The notes beneath the pieces were generated by a model. The model had not been told where the DNA came from, searched no databases, and saw only the letters and a program-made list of their open reading frames with translations. DNA of 64,000 nucleotides, from assembly GCA_022457155.1 (NCBI GenBank), contig JAJGOT010000028.1, positions 2,504,501 through 2,568,500 on the forward strand. The letters are read 5' to 3'. Position 1 is the first letter of the stretch, and each line of letters begins with the position of its first letter. Positions 28,000 to 41,300 of the stretch are shown in pieces. Origin of the DNA: Cladopsammia gracilis. Lineage: Eukaryota; Cnidaria; Anthozoa; Scleractinia; Dendrophylliidae. The translations under genes were made by a program, and so were the position numbers.

Positions 28000-28918
28000 T
28001 ACTGGTTTCTATTCCGAGAGCTCGGGAGGCGCGTTTAGGCATATCATAGTCATTTACTGAGGATGTAAATCGCGAGGTTTCCACTGCTTTAATATTGCGA
28101 TCCTTCATCTGGCAATGAGGCCGACTGGTTACGCGTCACTACTAGTATCACGATAGTCGGCTCTGATGAACAGCCTTGCCACGATAACAATAACTCTTTT
28201 ACGATAAGCATGTAATACTGTTCAGAGCTACCTGAATCATTAACGGCGTGAAGAATTGGACTAGTTATTGTCCAGCTTGCGATTCTGTCAGAGGAACTTT
28301 GCTACCTTGGAAACGGTTAATGAGTTGGGACGCTGGTAAGAAGTGCCAAGTTTAATTTAAAATAAATGAGATGAGAGAGAAAGGAAAACAGCAAGCTTAA
28401 AGCTCGCGCTCCAAAAAACACCCGCAACCAATATATCATTTTACAAGGACAACAACCAATCAAATACTACCAAAATTGTCCTGCTTTATCATCCCACGAG
28501 ATAAAGGAAACAAAAGATTAACACATGGAAGACAACTTAACAATGAATCTGATTATTATTGCATTTAGACATAACTTTGTTTCATTTTTAAAAACCCAAC
28601 CTTAAATATCATATAACTAGCCAACAGTTTATTCAAGCTAGAGGCGAAATGTAAGGTGCAAAGGGACAAAAACCTAATTAGTCTGTTCGTCAAAAACCGC
28701 GAATAATTTTCACGCTTTTGTTAAAATGTTTTTCGTGAACGAAACTGAGGACGAATAACTGACAGAAAACAAGACATTATTCAAACCATTTTCTATTTTA
28801 TTTATTTTTATTTTATTACATTGCATTTCATTTTAATAAAAGAAAAACCTTATAGATATATTTACAACATGTCAAGACAAGATGAAAACTTACAAATACA
28901 CCTGTTGCTGTGTGCACC
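28000..28918. other. Spacer, nothing recognised
   Basis: AT-rich, no frame above 60 codons, and no clear repeat on inspection. Confidence 0.4.
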
Positions 28919-28919
28919 T

Positions 28920-29177
28920 AATACCCTAATGTATTCATTTTCGCGGTTACGATCACCTCGTGATGTCGTAAGAAAAGCAGAGAAATAAAGTCACTTTTTC
29001 ATTTTATTTTTTTTTGTTCACGGCCAGCTTTTATGGGAAATAACACTGGTTATTTACTCGGAAACCTTCTCGAAGACTACGTATTATCACTCGTTTACTT
29101 ATAATTTTTGGGGACCAGTGAAACGACTCCTAATAATAACGCAAATAAAACTTTCGCGAAAAATAGGCATTAGGGTA
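28920..29177. repeat. Possible MITE with accctaatg ends
   Basis: accctaatgtattcattttc on the left and ttcgcgaaaaataggcatta on the right share inverted accctaatg and tttcgcg with a small gap. The arms are short and imperfect. Confidence 0.45.
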
Positions 29178-29632
29178 CTCTAAATGAATATTTCTTTAAT
29201 TATTCACATATGGTCACGTTTCTGTTCAAACTGAAACGTTAAAAGCTTTCCTTTAAGTATACAACCCATCGGCATTGACATTCTAAGCTGTCTGATTGGT
29301 GCGCTAACTCGGAATATTAGACAATATCCGGTTACATATCCTCTAGCGATTAAACAATACTTGATTTTTTATTATTTCAATCGACTACAAAACCAATCCA
29401 AAAACGCTTAAGGCGAATCTTGTCTAATATTTGGACAAAAACCCGCTTAAATGGCGTTTCTATTCAGGAGTATACATGTGGTTGAGCCTGTCTCAACGTT
29501 AATGGTCCATCTGCCCGCCGCATGTATTCCGCATGTGTCGCTAATTATATTACCCACACGCCCTCTCTCAACATCCCACTCAACCATTTAAAGGAAATAC
29601 GTCACCGGGATTTTGACGTTTTATGGATCAAA

Positions 29633-29742
29633 ATAGGCTCGATTACCAGCCGCTGTTCGGGTAAATGAGCCCGCGCTCATCCCCCCGAAGAGGGAAAGGA
29701 ACAAAGACCGGACTCGAGAGAGCGGCGGAAATCGAGCCTAGG
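29633..29742. repeat. Short MITE with taggctcgatt ends
   Basis: taggctcgattaccagccgc on the left is mirrored by gcggcggaaatcgagccta on the right, 110 bases in all. Confidence 0.7.
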
Positions 29743-29884
29743 ATCAAAACTGCCCAAATTTAAAACTAAGCACCTAAGAAGAATGCTAAGAAGAAGATAT
29801 CAAGTAAATTTTCGAAGAGTGAATCGACCATAATCTGAGTTTTAGCGAGTTTTCCAAAACAGAAGGCGATAAACTTGAAAACAG

Positions 29885-30060
29885 CTGGTTGCAATCCATT
29901 TCCATCCTGGCCATCTGCAGCCCAAGACACTTATTTTTAATCTTAGAGCACTGGCAGAATAATTTTAAACAAAACTGGACCCTTATGTTTGGGTTTCCTT
30001 TGATATAAAGATGTCTTTTGGGTTTTTTAAAGGATCACCAAAAGTGCGGGTGACGTAGCC
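29885..30060 (+). repeat. Dispersed repeat shared with 36395-36580
   Basis: ccatctgcagcc, aactggaccctta and gtttcctttgatataaagat recur near 36.4 kb in the same order and direction. A short cgtagcc tandem follows at 30054-30089. Confidence 0.6.
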
Positions 30061-30936
30061 CGTAGCCCGTAGCCCGTGGCCCGTAGCCCATGTAATGTAA
30101 CCCTAACTTGTCACTCTATGAATAACAAAACCTAGAGTGTGGCAACTCAAAAAAAAAAGAAAATTGGGGAACATTATTTTCATACGATGCTGTTTGTTTG
30201 TCAACATTTTCCAAAATGAAATTTCAATTGAACATTTTTCACGCTCTTGGGATCGAAAGATTTAAATCCAAGATCTCATCCAATCTGGTTCTATAAATTG
30301 ATACCCATTATCGATTTACACACGCAGGATGAGAGATTAAATATGAGAAAATCGTGTCTTGTTAAGATTGATGTACAAACATGATCTTTTCTTAGGATAT
30401 TGATGAACTAACCATTCCCCCAACCGTTTTCCCGGCACCAAGACCAGTTTGTTTTTTACTTTAATCTTTTTTAAAAAAAAACCTTCTGCATGGTTATATA
30501 TCAAAGGTGGAAAAACGGTACAGCTGCTTTAGTCTTTTACATTCTGTGCTTGCTAAGTGCATTCACAAGATAGCTTTTATTTTAAATTCTGAAGAAAACA
30601 ATAAACACCATCTGATCTAAATCCTCCGACAAGGTCTTATCGTCATTATTTTTCTTTTTATATTGGACCATTGCATTTTTTCTATAATGTACTTATTACG
30701 TTCATATCACTTTTTTTCTTTCAAAATCTGCAATTAACATGTTGTTTTTCTTTGGAGATTTATTCACCACAGTTCTCCTAAAAGCGTTTTGTTTTCCGTG
30801 AAATGGAATAAAACGAAAAGGACAACGAACATTTTCAAAACTTGTATTTGTTCTTTGTCTCTATAGGTGTCTGCTTATTTATGAATAAAAACATCTACAT
30901 TTAAAATGCTAACGCTAAAAAATATATATATACAGT

Positions 30937-31131
30937 ACCGGACAGAAGTGACCTAACAGAGAACTCGGAGCAGAATTCATTTGCGAGTGAACCACAAACC
31001 TGTCAAAAACTCGAGATCCACAAAATGCACCTAGAATTCATTTTGTGGATCTCAAGTTTTTGAAAGGTTTTGCGGTTTGCGCGTAAAATGTTTTCTGCTC
31101 CAAGTTCTCTGTTAGGTCACTTCTGAACGGT
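30937..31131. mobile_element. Near-perfect hairpin MITE
   Basis: Arms of about 90 bases run from accggacagaagtgacctaa on the left to ttaggtcacttctgaacggt on the right, with actcgagatccacaaaatg and its inverse around a short loop. Few mismatches, so it is a fairly young element. Confidence 0.85.
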
Positions 31132-31139
31132 AGTTGTTG

Positions 31140-32398
31140 TTTTAAAATGAATATGGCGATGGATATGACAAAAATTAAAAATAAAAGAAAGTAATTTACC
31201 AAACCAAACTACAAATAACGACAAGACTGAAATTTGACGTCAGTCTTTCTACTGATAAAGACTAATAACATAAGGATGTCAACAGCTTGAGAACATCAGG
31301 ACAACGAACTGAATGGATAATATCCTACGCGAGTTTATCCACACATCTCAAGTAGATCACTGGCCAGACTCATCGAAGGTTCAAAGATATGATCGATATA
31401 AAAAAAGAAGACTTTTTTATACACCTTATTGAAGAAACGTTGGGAAAAAGAGCATAAATCATAAGCGATACAACACAATGGAATTATGGGAGCAAAGCAA
31501 ATAACTTGTGAACATTCCCTGTTTTGATGTTCAAGATCTATTTTTTTCCTAAAAAGTTGTTCAGGGGATAATTTTGGACATACTTTGTTATAATAATGGG
31601 CAATTTATCTGAGAGCACAAGATGTTTTTTCCGTTTCCCAGAAAACCATTCGGTCGTATCGTACATGGTTTATACGTTGTACACGACGTTTCTTCAATCA
31701 GGCGTATACAGCCAGGAGAACAAGTTTCCCTTTCGGTACATCTTGGTCTAAACACCTGAAGAGTTACCGATTCCTAACGCGAGTTAATGCGAGTACTACC
31801 AAAGTGGCAAGATAACGACACGGAAAAGGGCGGGAATACAGGGTGTACGGCGCTCTTGCCCCATCCGTTCCCAAACCCCAGGTGAACAACACTAAAGGGC
31901 TTTCTGTCTAATAACGCATGGGGACGTTGCTTAAATACGTCCCACAACTCCATGCGCACCGTGCTAAGAGCTTCCTGGGAGCGAGACAGTTGCCAAACAA
32001 CGTCTCAGCTAAAGATAAACTGCGGATTTAGTTAATTTTTCGAGGTGAGATGCCCTGTTCTTCCGACTGGATTCAAAGATGCATAAATAACCTTACGTCC
32101 ATTGTCTCTTTCTTGTGTTGAAGGTTAAGTACTAAAAAGTGATAGGAATTCCGACTACTGGTCACGAAGGAAACTGGCAGATGGCGATGCCTCACATTCC
32201 CAGCCAACACGCGCAGATATAAACTTCACGCGTCATTCACGCTCAGAAAAATCACGTAATATGAGAAACAATATTGTCTCAGAGAAAAAAAAACGAACAA
32301 CTTAAAATCCCATCGCATGTTATATCCACAGAGAGTCATTGCGAAACAAAGTCAACACAGTCTGATTTCTAGCCCGAAAAAAATGTTGAATTGTTCTG
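31140..32398. other. Region downstream of BROX, no other gene
   Basis: It probably holds the BROX 3' UTR (minus strand). No canonical AATAAA was noted close to the stop. Nothing else recognised. Confidence 0.35.
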
Positions 32399-35300
32399 TC
32401 AGCTTGTACCTGCACTCGCATCATCTTCCTCACCTTTTTCCTCGGATTGAGTTGTGTCTGCACTTTCTGCGACGGTTCTAAAGTGGCGAAGAGAAAACAG
32501 TAAGCGGTGGCCCTGTGAAAAAACTGATTTTGGTCTCCAATAAAACATGAAAGAATGTAAATGTATCATGCAATAAAAAAGGAATTGTAACCTACAATTA
32601 GGCTCTATATTCGTTTCGCTCGGTCAACCAGTCAATTCGGCCAGGTCAATTGAATTACATTTCGTTATTTCAACATTTCTTTTTTCGAAACAGTATCGTA
32701 GAATTTGAGCTTTGAAGGTTGATTGTCTAACAACTGGCATGTTATTGACTGGAGGTCAAATATTGCCCGGCATAGAAACCTCGTTTTATTGATTACGATA
32801 AAGATTATCCTGATTTGTCCGTTGATGGTTTAGTAATTGGTACTTCACCTTTTATCGACAATTGATGATAAAGTCCTCCTCATTTCAATAATTTGTAGGC
32901 TGAAGGTTAAAATATGCACCACTAACACGCTTATTTTTGTCCGTATATTTAAAAATAGCTCACTCCAACGGCCAGAATCAAACTGAAGGAAAAGTCTCAA
33001 ATTCCATTTTCCTTTAGTCGGTATCGTCTGTGGGCCAGCGCACCGGGTCTTGTTTTTCTAATGTACAAAATTTTGAAAAACTAACAGTACTTTATAAAAA
33101 TACTGTTAAATAGCTTTCATTCGGATGGTCGCAACGTAGGATTTTATCCACAGGCTTAAAAGTTAGCCCCACATTACTCCACCTACCGCGTGAGATCATC
33201 TCCAGTTGGTAATTCAACGGCAGTCACGTGGACAACGCATTTTGGATCCAGAGGAGGCGGACAATCCTGGCAGAAATAATTACTGTTAACATAGAATCCT
33301 ATAACAACATCCTATCACAACCCAGGTAAACGCGGTGTGCAGACGGATACGCTACACGCTTCCTGTTTCCCGCGCTTTAGCAGCCACAAAGGCAGGAGGC
33401 ATGCCAAGTTGATAACAATATCGTCAACACCGACGATTAGTCATTCGACTAATGCTCCACTTTACAGAACAAGAGGATAAGATATCACTCCACATAAGTA
33501 AGGGATTTTAAGCCAAAAACCCGATAGGTCTGGCCAATGGACATTTTCTCATTGAGTTCCTCTGAAGAACGTATTTAGCACAGCAATAGGCCATTTGCAC
33601 GATGACGTCATTTGACTACTACTACCAGAATCCTTCGGTTTTTTGTTTTGTAGTGCAAATTAGGGCTATTGTTATTTAAACCGCACTGGGATTACAAAAT
33701 TTAAATAAGAAAGGAAAAACGAAATGAATTCCGGTAGTAGTAGTCAAATGACGTCATCGTGCAAATGGCCTATTTCTAACGACTTAAGAGTTGTTTTATC
33801 TCCAAAAATGGAGTTAGAGACTATAATTTGCCATGAACTACTTGTGGTTTGGACGCGACATGTTGGCTTCTAGGAACTCTCGCCGGCAAACAGGACTGTT
33901 ACAGGAGACTGAAAAGTTTCATTAACCTGGATAACGAAGACCCAAGCCATTCACGACCTACCTCGGGAAGTTTCGCGTGATAAATCAGGCCGTTTTCTCT
34001 CTCACTCTTAGCTTTCTTCTCATTTAATAGCTTCTTTATCCTGAAACAACGAAGATATCGTAGCTTACAACCGCAATTTCATCGGTAACACACAAAACAA
34101 GTGTAAGTTATACAGTCGTCAAGTGAAGATAAAAACAAGTGACTAAATAAATAAAACACTCCAACTGAAACTCAAAACTCGGAGAGAAAACGAAGACTAC
34201 AATCCACAGGGCCGGGCTAATATTTTTCTTACCGTGATAGACTGGTACATAGACCGGCCATAACAACAACAAAATTGTAGTGCCCAGTCTAACACGGTCA
34301 GCGACCTCAAGGAAAAGTGGTTTCAAACAAGGGAGACAAACAACTGGGCTGGGGATTTACTGAAGCCAAATCGTGCGTCTAAATGTTGGTTATAAGCTCA
34401 TGCATGCGGACTCTATTTCGTTAAAATAATAGGTATTTATTATATGCCCATAACCTTCTAACCGGGAGGAGGAACGCTTATTTACGCGCAAATAATTTTA
34501 ATAAATTGTCGGGTCTTTTTTCGGGTGTTTCTTGGTGTTGCGGAAGCCATTGTTGGTTAGCTTTTGTGTTGTGGTGTGGGTATTGTTCAGTGTCTTTTGA
34601 ATCTTTTGTTTTACGTCATTTGGTGATCACACCATCCGCAACACCAAGAAACTACCCTTTTTTCCACTGGAATCATTGCCCTGCTACCAAAATGCCAATT
34701 AAGACGAAAAACACAGTGCCCCACTGCTAAAAATAAAAGCAATAGAAAAGCATAATACAACTGTTGAAATTTCTTACTTTTCAAATGGTGCAGATTCATC
34801 CAAATGCAGTTTGGTTTTCGGTTTAATTTTATCGTATTCCTAAAAGAAAACAACGAGAAAACGTAATTTGACATAAAATTTGACAAAGATGTCACACGAT
34901 GTCACACGCGAAAATTCCGTCAGAACGACGATTCTAGAGCAACATTGTTGCGTGTAAAATTGCTACCGTGTCGCGCTGGCAACACGTTGCAAGTTTTTGA
35001 ATCAGCATAAAAAACTTGCAACATGTTTCCACAGCAAAATCGTCTGTACGCTGTTACAGGGTGTCGACTTTTGGCGCAACAATGTTGCGTTAAAAATTGT
35101 GTCGTTCAGTTTAACAATCATCTTTAATCCAAAAAAATAGTAAAAAAAAAATATGATATTATGGACTCTTTCTTAGCACGGACACCAAATCAAAACTACA
35201 TAGAGCAGTTTTCAAATGAGTGTCGTAAAACCAAAACCAAAGTAATTACTCTGGCCAATCACAACAGGCGTAGACAATCCAATGAACCAATCAGAACACG

Positions 35301-38300
35301 AATCAAATACATGTAGCCGGCGCCAAGCGCGGGAAAACGCGTGCGAGTAAGTCACGATTGATTTTGGTTTTACTTCTGATTGGTTGAGAAAGTGGCGCGA
35401 GATTTTTCATCCAATCACAAAGCATAGCAATGCAAAACCTAAGCAATTGCGAAATTACTTTCGACACTGGATTGAACACCGCTCTATTGTAAAGTCAGAT
35501 GTACTTACTTTTGCCTGATGAGTGGCCTGAGTAATGTGAAGTAATCCTTCATTTAATACTACGATCGACTCACCGCACCTGTCAAGCAATCAAAATAAAC
35601 CAATTACATGTGTACAACCGCGCGAAAGCTGCATCATATCAACCTAAGGGTGTTTACAAGTGCATAATACCGGTATGACGATCATACTGGTAGGAGGTCA
35701 TCTCGACAGAGGTACCGGATCGTGATTCTGGTATCATGTAAACTCGGTATAGGCTTGTGACTCGTACTCCGTTTAGTTTTATTCATTTCGTTCCAAAATA
35801 AACCTCACGCCGCTGTAAAAACGGTTCATGTAAAGTCTGTAAACGCGGTATAAAGTATTCATCTGGTACGAAAGTCATGCTTGTATCATGTAAACACCAC
35901 CTACGTTCTCTTTACGTTGGGTTGTGTTGGAATGCCAACCCCGTTGCTAGGGTGTCTCTTCTGAAGCAAGAGAGAGATGCTCGTGACCAAACCAGACCAA
36001 GGTCTCTCTTTCGGTCCTGGGGACGGAAGGAAGAGAGACCCTGGGAACGAAGTTGGTGGATAGCCTGCGAGAGCAGACATTTTCCCATCTCTTGTTTTAC
36101 CCGCTGAAGAATAAGAGCTGGAAAGGGCGTCTGCTCTTGCAGGCTATGTGGTGTCTGTTCTAGACACTCAGTTCCACATTGTTCTCTCCGCCCAGATGTA
36201 TAAATTGAATGTTATGATTTTTGGTTCAAAACTCTGGCAAAATTATCGATAAGCACCTTTTCGACAGAACAAAATTCTCATTTAACATCGTGAGGAAGGA
36301 ATCAAGTGAATTCTTCAATGTAGATCAAACCTCCGCCACTTTTTATCGATTTTTCAACGGAATAGAAAAAAAATTGAAACATTGAGCCTAAGTTTTTCAA
36401 ATTGCAATCTATTTTCATCCAGACCATCTGCAGCCAAAGACACCCATTAACAGTTTCTTTGCACTAATAATAATTATATCAATTATTGCTAACACAACTG
36501 GACCATTATTTTTAGGTTTCCTTTGATAAAAATGTCTTTTGGCTTTTTAAAGTGATACTCAAAATTGTTTACATAGCCCTTTAATGCTTAGTAATGTTTA
36601 CTTTTTTAATTCAGATGCTTAACCGCTTTTTAATAGCGTTCCGCCCAGGTGACGTCATATTTAGCAGCATTGCATTGTGGGATCGAAATGCGGACAAATA
36701 TTTCAAAATGACTGCCTCGGAAACACCAGTTTTTGCGATTCCTGTACATGTTGTGGATAATTGTCGAGTTGTACCCAAGAACGGTGCTTCGAAGTACCTG
36801 TTTTTTCGTAGCTACCTGCATAGTTCTTGAATGTTTGTACGCATTTCAATCCCATGATGCTGCGCGCCAATTCTATTTTTAGAATCCGGGCGGAACGCTA
36901 TTGGTAAAAGTAGTTTGGCTTTATTAGTCCATTAAATCTGTATATGCAGGCACTGAGTGTAAGCGAGTATTTTGCACACTTACTTTTCTTCCTTTTCTAG
37001 TAGTTGAACACCTTGATAACATCTTGCTAAAGCCATGTATGTCTCGCCTTTTAAAGACATTAACGTCATGTTATTTTATTATCTTGTATTGTTACACTGC
37101 ACAAGAAGTTAAAATAGTTTAAGATAAAATACAAGGTGGAATCTACTCTAAGTCTACTGCCAAGAACGATAAATTGTACACTGAAAATTTAAGCCAGTTT
37201 ATTGACGTTAAAACGGTAAAGATATAAAATTTGAAATTATAAGCATCCCAGTTGCTCTTGTAAGAGTGGAAACGGTAATGTAAAACTTTTAGACTGTGAT
37301 CCTATGTAGTAGCCGGATTGAATTCAGCTTTCCTCTGTTGCTCTGTTCCGATGCCACTTTAGCCCCCCCCCCCCCCCCCCCCCCCGGAAGATTCTTTAGT
37401 TCTTTTCAAGGGCAAACTGGGTGGGAACTGGTATCTATTTTGGCCTAGCTGTCACATTTTAACATTCCTTCTTCTGTGCGAACGCTTTTTCCTAATGGCT
37501 GGTTACCACTAGTATATAAGTTATATACCAACTAACCATACAATGTTCTAATGCGCTTTACAAAGATGTAATTAACATCTTTATGAAGTTTCCCAGTTCA
37601 ATACAGGTAAATAACGCAACTTGCCGACAGTTTTCAACTCAAAACCTTTTTTCGAAAACGTGACTTGCATGATAAGCACCCACACAGTATAAGCTTGATA
37701 TAAACCCTTGGTGGGGGGGGGGGGGGGGGGGGGGGGGGGCTCCCATATAAAAATGACGGGGGTGCTCGTTGTACCTTTTAGGGATCAAAATTTGCAGATT
37801 GGTACCGCTGACTGCTTAGGGTGCTTAAATCTAAAATGACCACCGTTAGAATTATTGCGGTGCTGACAAAATATGACAGAATATGATGTGTTGTTTTAGA
37901 ATTGGTATCTCTTAGGGGTAAAAATTATTTTTGAGCCACACCCATCAAACAAGATTCTGGTACCTTATAGGGTGTTTTTCAAAAAATTCCGACGACCACC
38001 TCTGTCATTTTTACGTGTGAGTCCCCCCTGGGATATAAACAAATGAAATACAACTTTAAGATAAGAGGACTTTAAAAGTCATCTTATCTTTAATTTTAGA
38101 TAAGGTGGATTGTTGTGTTGAATCTAGTGTAGTTTTATCTGCCAATATTTTTCAACGTAATCAACATTTCTACCCTTCCTTTGAAGAAAGAGAAGAAGCC
38201 CAATAAATAGACCTCTTTGGCTTGTACATTTTGTTTTCCCAATGTAGGTCATGTGATGTTACCCTAGAGAACTGTTTCTTTTAAATTTTGTTTTCTTCAT

Positions 38301-41300
38301 GTGCATATGTATGCATAATTTATGAAAAGACAAAGAACAAATTCCCTTGAGAGCATCACATGACCTACAATGGGAAAACAAAATGTACAAGCTAAAGAGG
38401 TCTATTGCTGTGGGAAATTTTCAACCAATCACAAGCCCATATTTGAGAAGACGTCTCAAACTGAATCGAAAGATTCATTGGAACGCAATACATTTTATTA
38501 GTGTTTATATAATACCTTGAAACTTTAAATGCGCTGACCACTTCTGCCCCTCATGGTGTGATGACTGGTACACACAAAAAAAGATTTTTTTGTTATAAAA
38601 CAGAGGAAAATTCTCGTACACTTACACTCTTGCAGGGCAATAATAATTACTTCAGCATCCGACACTACTGATTAAATATTCAACAACGCACTTCAGTGGA
38701 GGCTTATCCCTTCCTTTTAAAATACTCCATGCTTTACAAGTCAGTACTTTCTGTAATGGTGAATGGCTACAACACTGTTGTACATGTATACATTACTGCA
38801 CTCTACTGCACTTCACTGTGTATGAAACCCTGAAGTTAGAGATTCGACATAAAAGTTATTTTACAGTATGCCTTTCTGTGGTGTTGTTCAATGCCCACCA
38901 TTCATTTCTTGAAAAACTGAAAATTTGGATCTTTTTATGCACTTTGTGAATTAGTCAGTTAGGCCAGCTAAAAAATACTTTTTACTGATAACTGTAGGAG
39001 ATGATTGCCCCTTTATTCTCATATTTATTCTTTGTACTATTATTTTTCAAAAGGACAGACAGAAGTAGTGAAGTACATACTGATACAATAGGTACAACGT
39101 GTCGACATCACTCTGAAGCATGATGGTTTATTGAGTAAGGTTACTAAGGCCTCATAGGTTATTCAGTTAGTTTAGATATACATACATTGCATAAAACATA
39201 TTATAGAGGTGTCTGTAAGGAGGGATAGACTGATCTTCACCATAGAACTAGGCTCTACTGAACTTCAGTAGGTAGCACACAACCCCCCTCCCCCCCCCCC
39301 CCCCCCCTCCCCCTCCCCTCCTACCTCAAAATGTCATGGGGTATCCCAGGGAAGCCCACTTGAGGGATGAGTTTAAAACTAGTAGTTCCATATTGGAAGT
39401 GAAGTGCTGCCTCATTGCGAGATGCTGGTTAGGCATAAATCAAATTTACGCCATCGCCGTGGAATTTGGCAAAACTCCTTTAGTTCTGTGCATTCCGGAA
39501 GGTCTCAGATTTTTCCCACATGTAAATAGTCTATTTGTCTTGATTTCGTGCTGGTTATTTTCCCGATTCTCGAATCATCCGCGTCAGATTTTATAGACGA
39601 AAACATAGCGTTTGTTTAATAAAAAGTAAACACTGGACAGCGAAGGAAGAAATATAAAGCGTGGTAGGAATCCCAATTTATTTCACTTCTTTCGGTTGTT
39701 TGCCTTTCATGAATTTTTATAGTCGTGAAGTTGAGGAACAAAACAGCCTCGGGTGCAAAAAATTCACCGCCGATGAAGATATAAACAATGATCGTTTCTT
39801 GCGCGGAGTTTCGCTTGCGCTAGTGAATGTTTCTCGAGCGAAAATAACCTCAAAGTGATCACTTTTTTCATTTAATTTTCTATTCTTTGTTTCGGATACG
39901 GAGGAATATTAAAAATTGGACATATTTTGCAAGATGCGTTGCGTTACTGGGAAGGTTTCAAATTACTTTTCACATTATGCAAATTGCAGCATTTTTACCT
40001 CAACTGAAAAAATATAGAAAGGGCTAAATTTGTTTCTCTCGCCCTAAATTATAACTTCTGTCGTTAACTTTGATTAAATTTATAAGTTTCATTCAAAATT
40101 TATTATAATGATGGCTGGAATACTTCCAGCAAAACTCTCAGTTTGAAAAGTTGTTTTGACCCCGGTTCCGGACCAGACAAAATAAACTGAAAGATTCTGA
40201 CACAGTGGACACGCTATTTTAATAATTTGCGTGCGATCTCGCACGCTTCCGTCTTCTTGTTTTTGAAGATTAACGCGCTTCTTTGTTAGCGTGCTCACAC
40301 TATCCCAATACTACCTATTATCAAATCGTGAAGTAACGTGCATGCAGATTCCTTAGCAGATTCCCAAGACATGTAGGCTTATTTTCCAATATGCCTAACA
40401 GTAATACAACGACGCCCAAGCTAAGTACATGTATACGCTCCCACAGCGTCTTGTTCAACAGAGATCCAGCAACTACGTTGGCCCTGAGAAGAACCTTTGT
40501 CCATATTTAACTGATTTCCAGCGTACTTTTAGACATTACCAAGTCGAATGGACAGCAAAACAGCTTGAAAACCAGTCCAATATGGCGTCGAAACAGAAAC
40601 AGCTTCGTCGTGCATCGCCTATGCATGCTCGAGTCGGCTTGTCATTACTTTGTTTTGATTGGATGCCGAGGCTCTCCCGAGACTGCCGACGGTTTCGTAG
40701 ATCTTCTACCGCTCTTGATTGGTTCTCAAACAATATTTGATTGTTACTATCGGAAAACCGAGACAGACAGAAGGACAGAATTCTAGATTCTCGATTCTAC
40801 ACGATTAGTAGACTGCCGGCCGGCAGCAATAATCTACTGGGATAAACTGAATGCAAAAAGATTACTACATGTTCTTGTTCAGGGAGAGGTCACATCAGAT
40901 CCATAAACTTGTAGTTTACTCCAGGCTAAAAGCATTATAACTTACATCCACCTCCCCAGCTGCTGTAGTGTACTTCTGTGATACATCATGGCACAACTCA
41001 CTAATCAGTGATGCCTTGTGATTCTTACTGATGGCTCTTCTTATGGTCACACTCTGAAATATCAATACAAGAAATTACTCTGTCACTTTATACATTTAAA
41101 GCAGTATACATATTTTAAGAGTTTAAGCCATGTAAGTGAACATAAATAAAAACTGTAGAAATCAGTACTGACATTAACTGATTAAGTACCAAATTCGTCT
41201 GTACTAGGCCAGAAAGAAAGAAAATGCTCTCCCATTTTGGGCAGTAAAAAAGTAAAAACAAAACGAATTGACACTTATGTACTGACCTGCCCTTCAGCCA

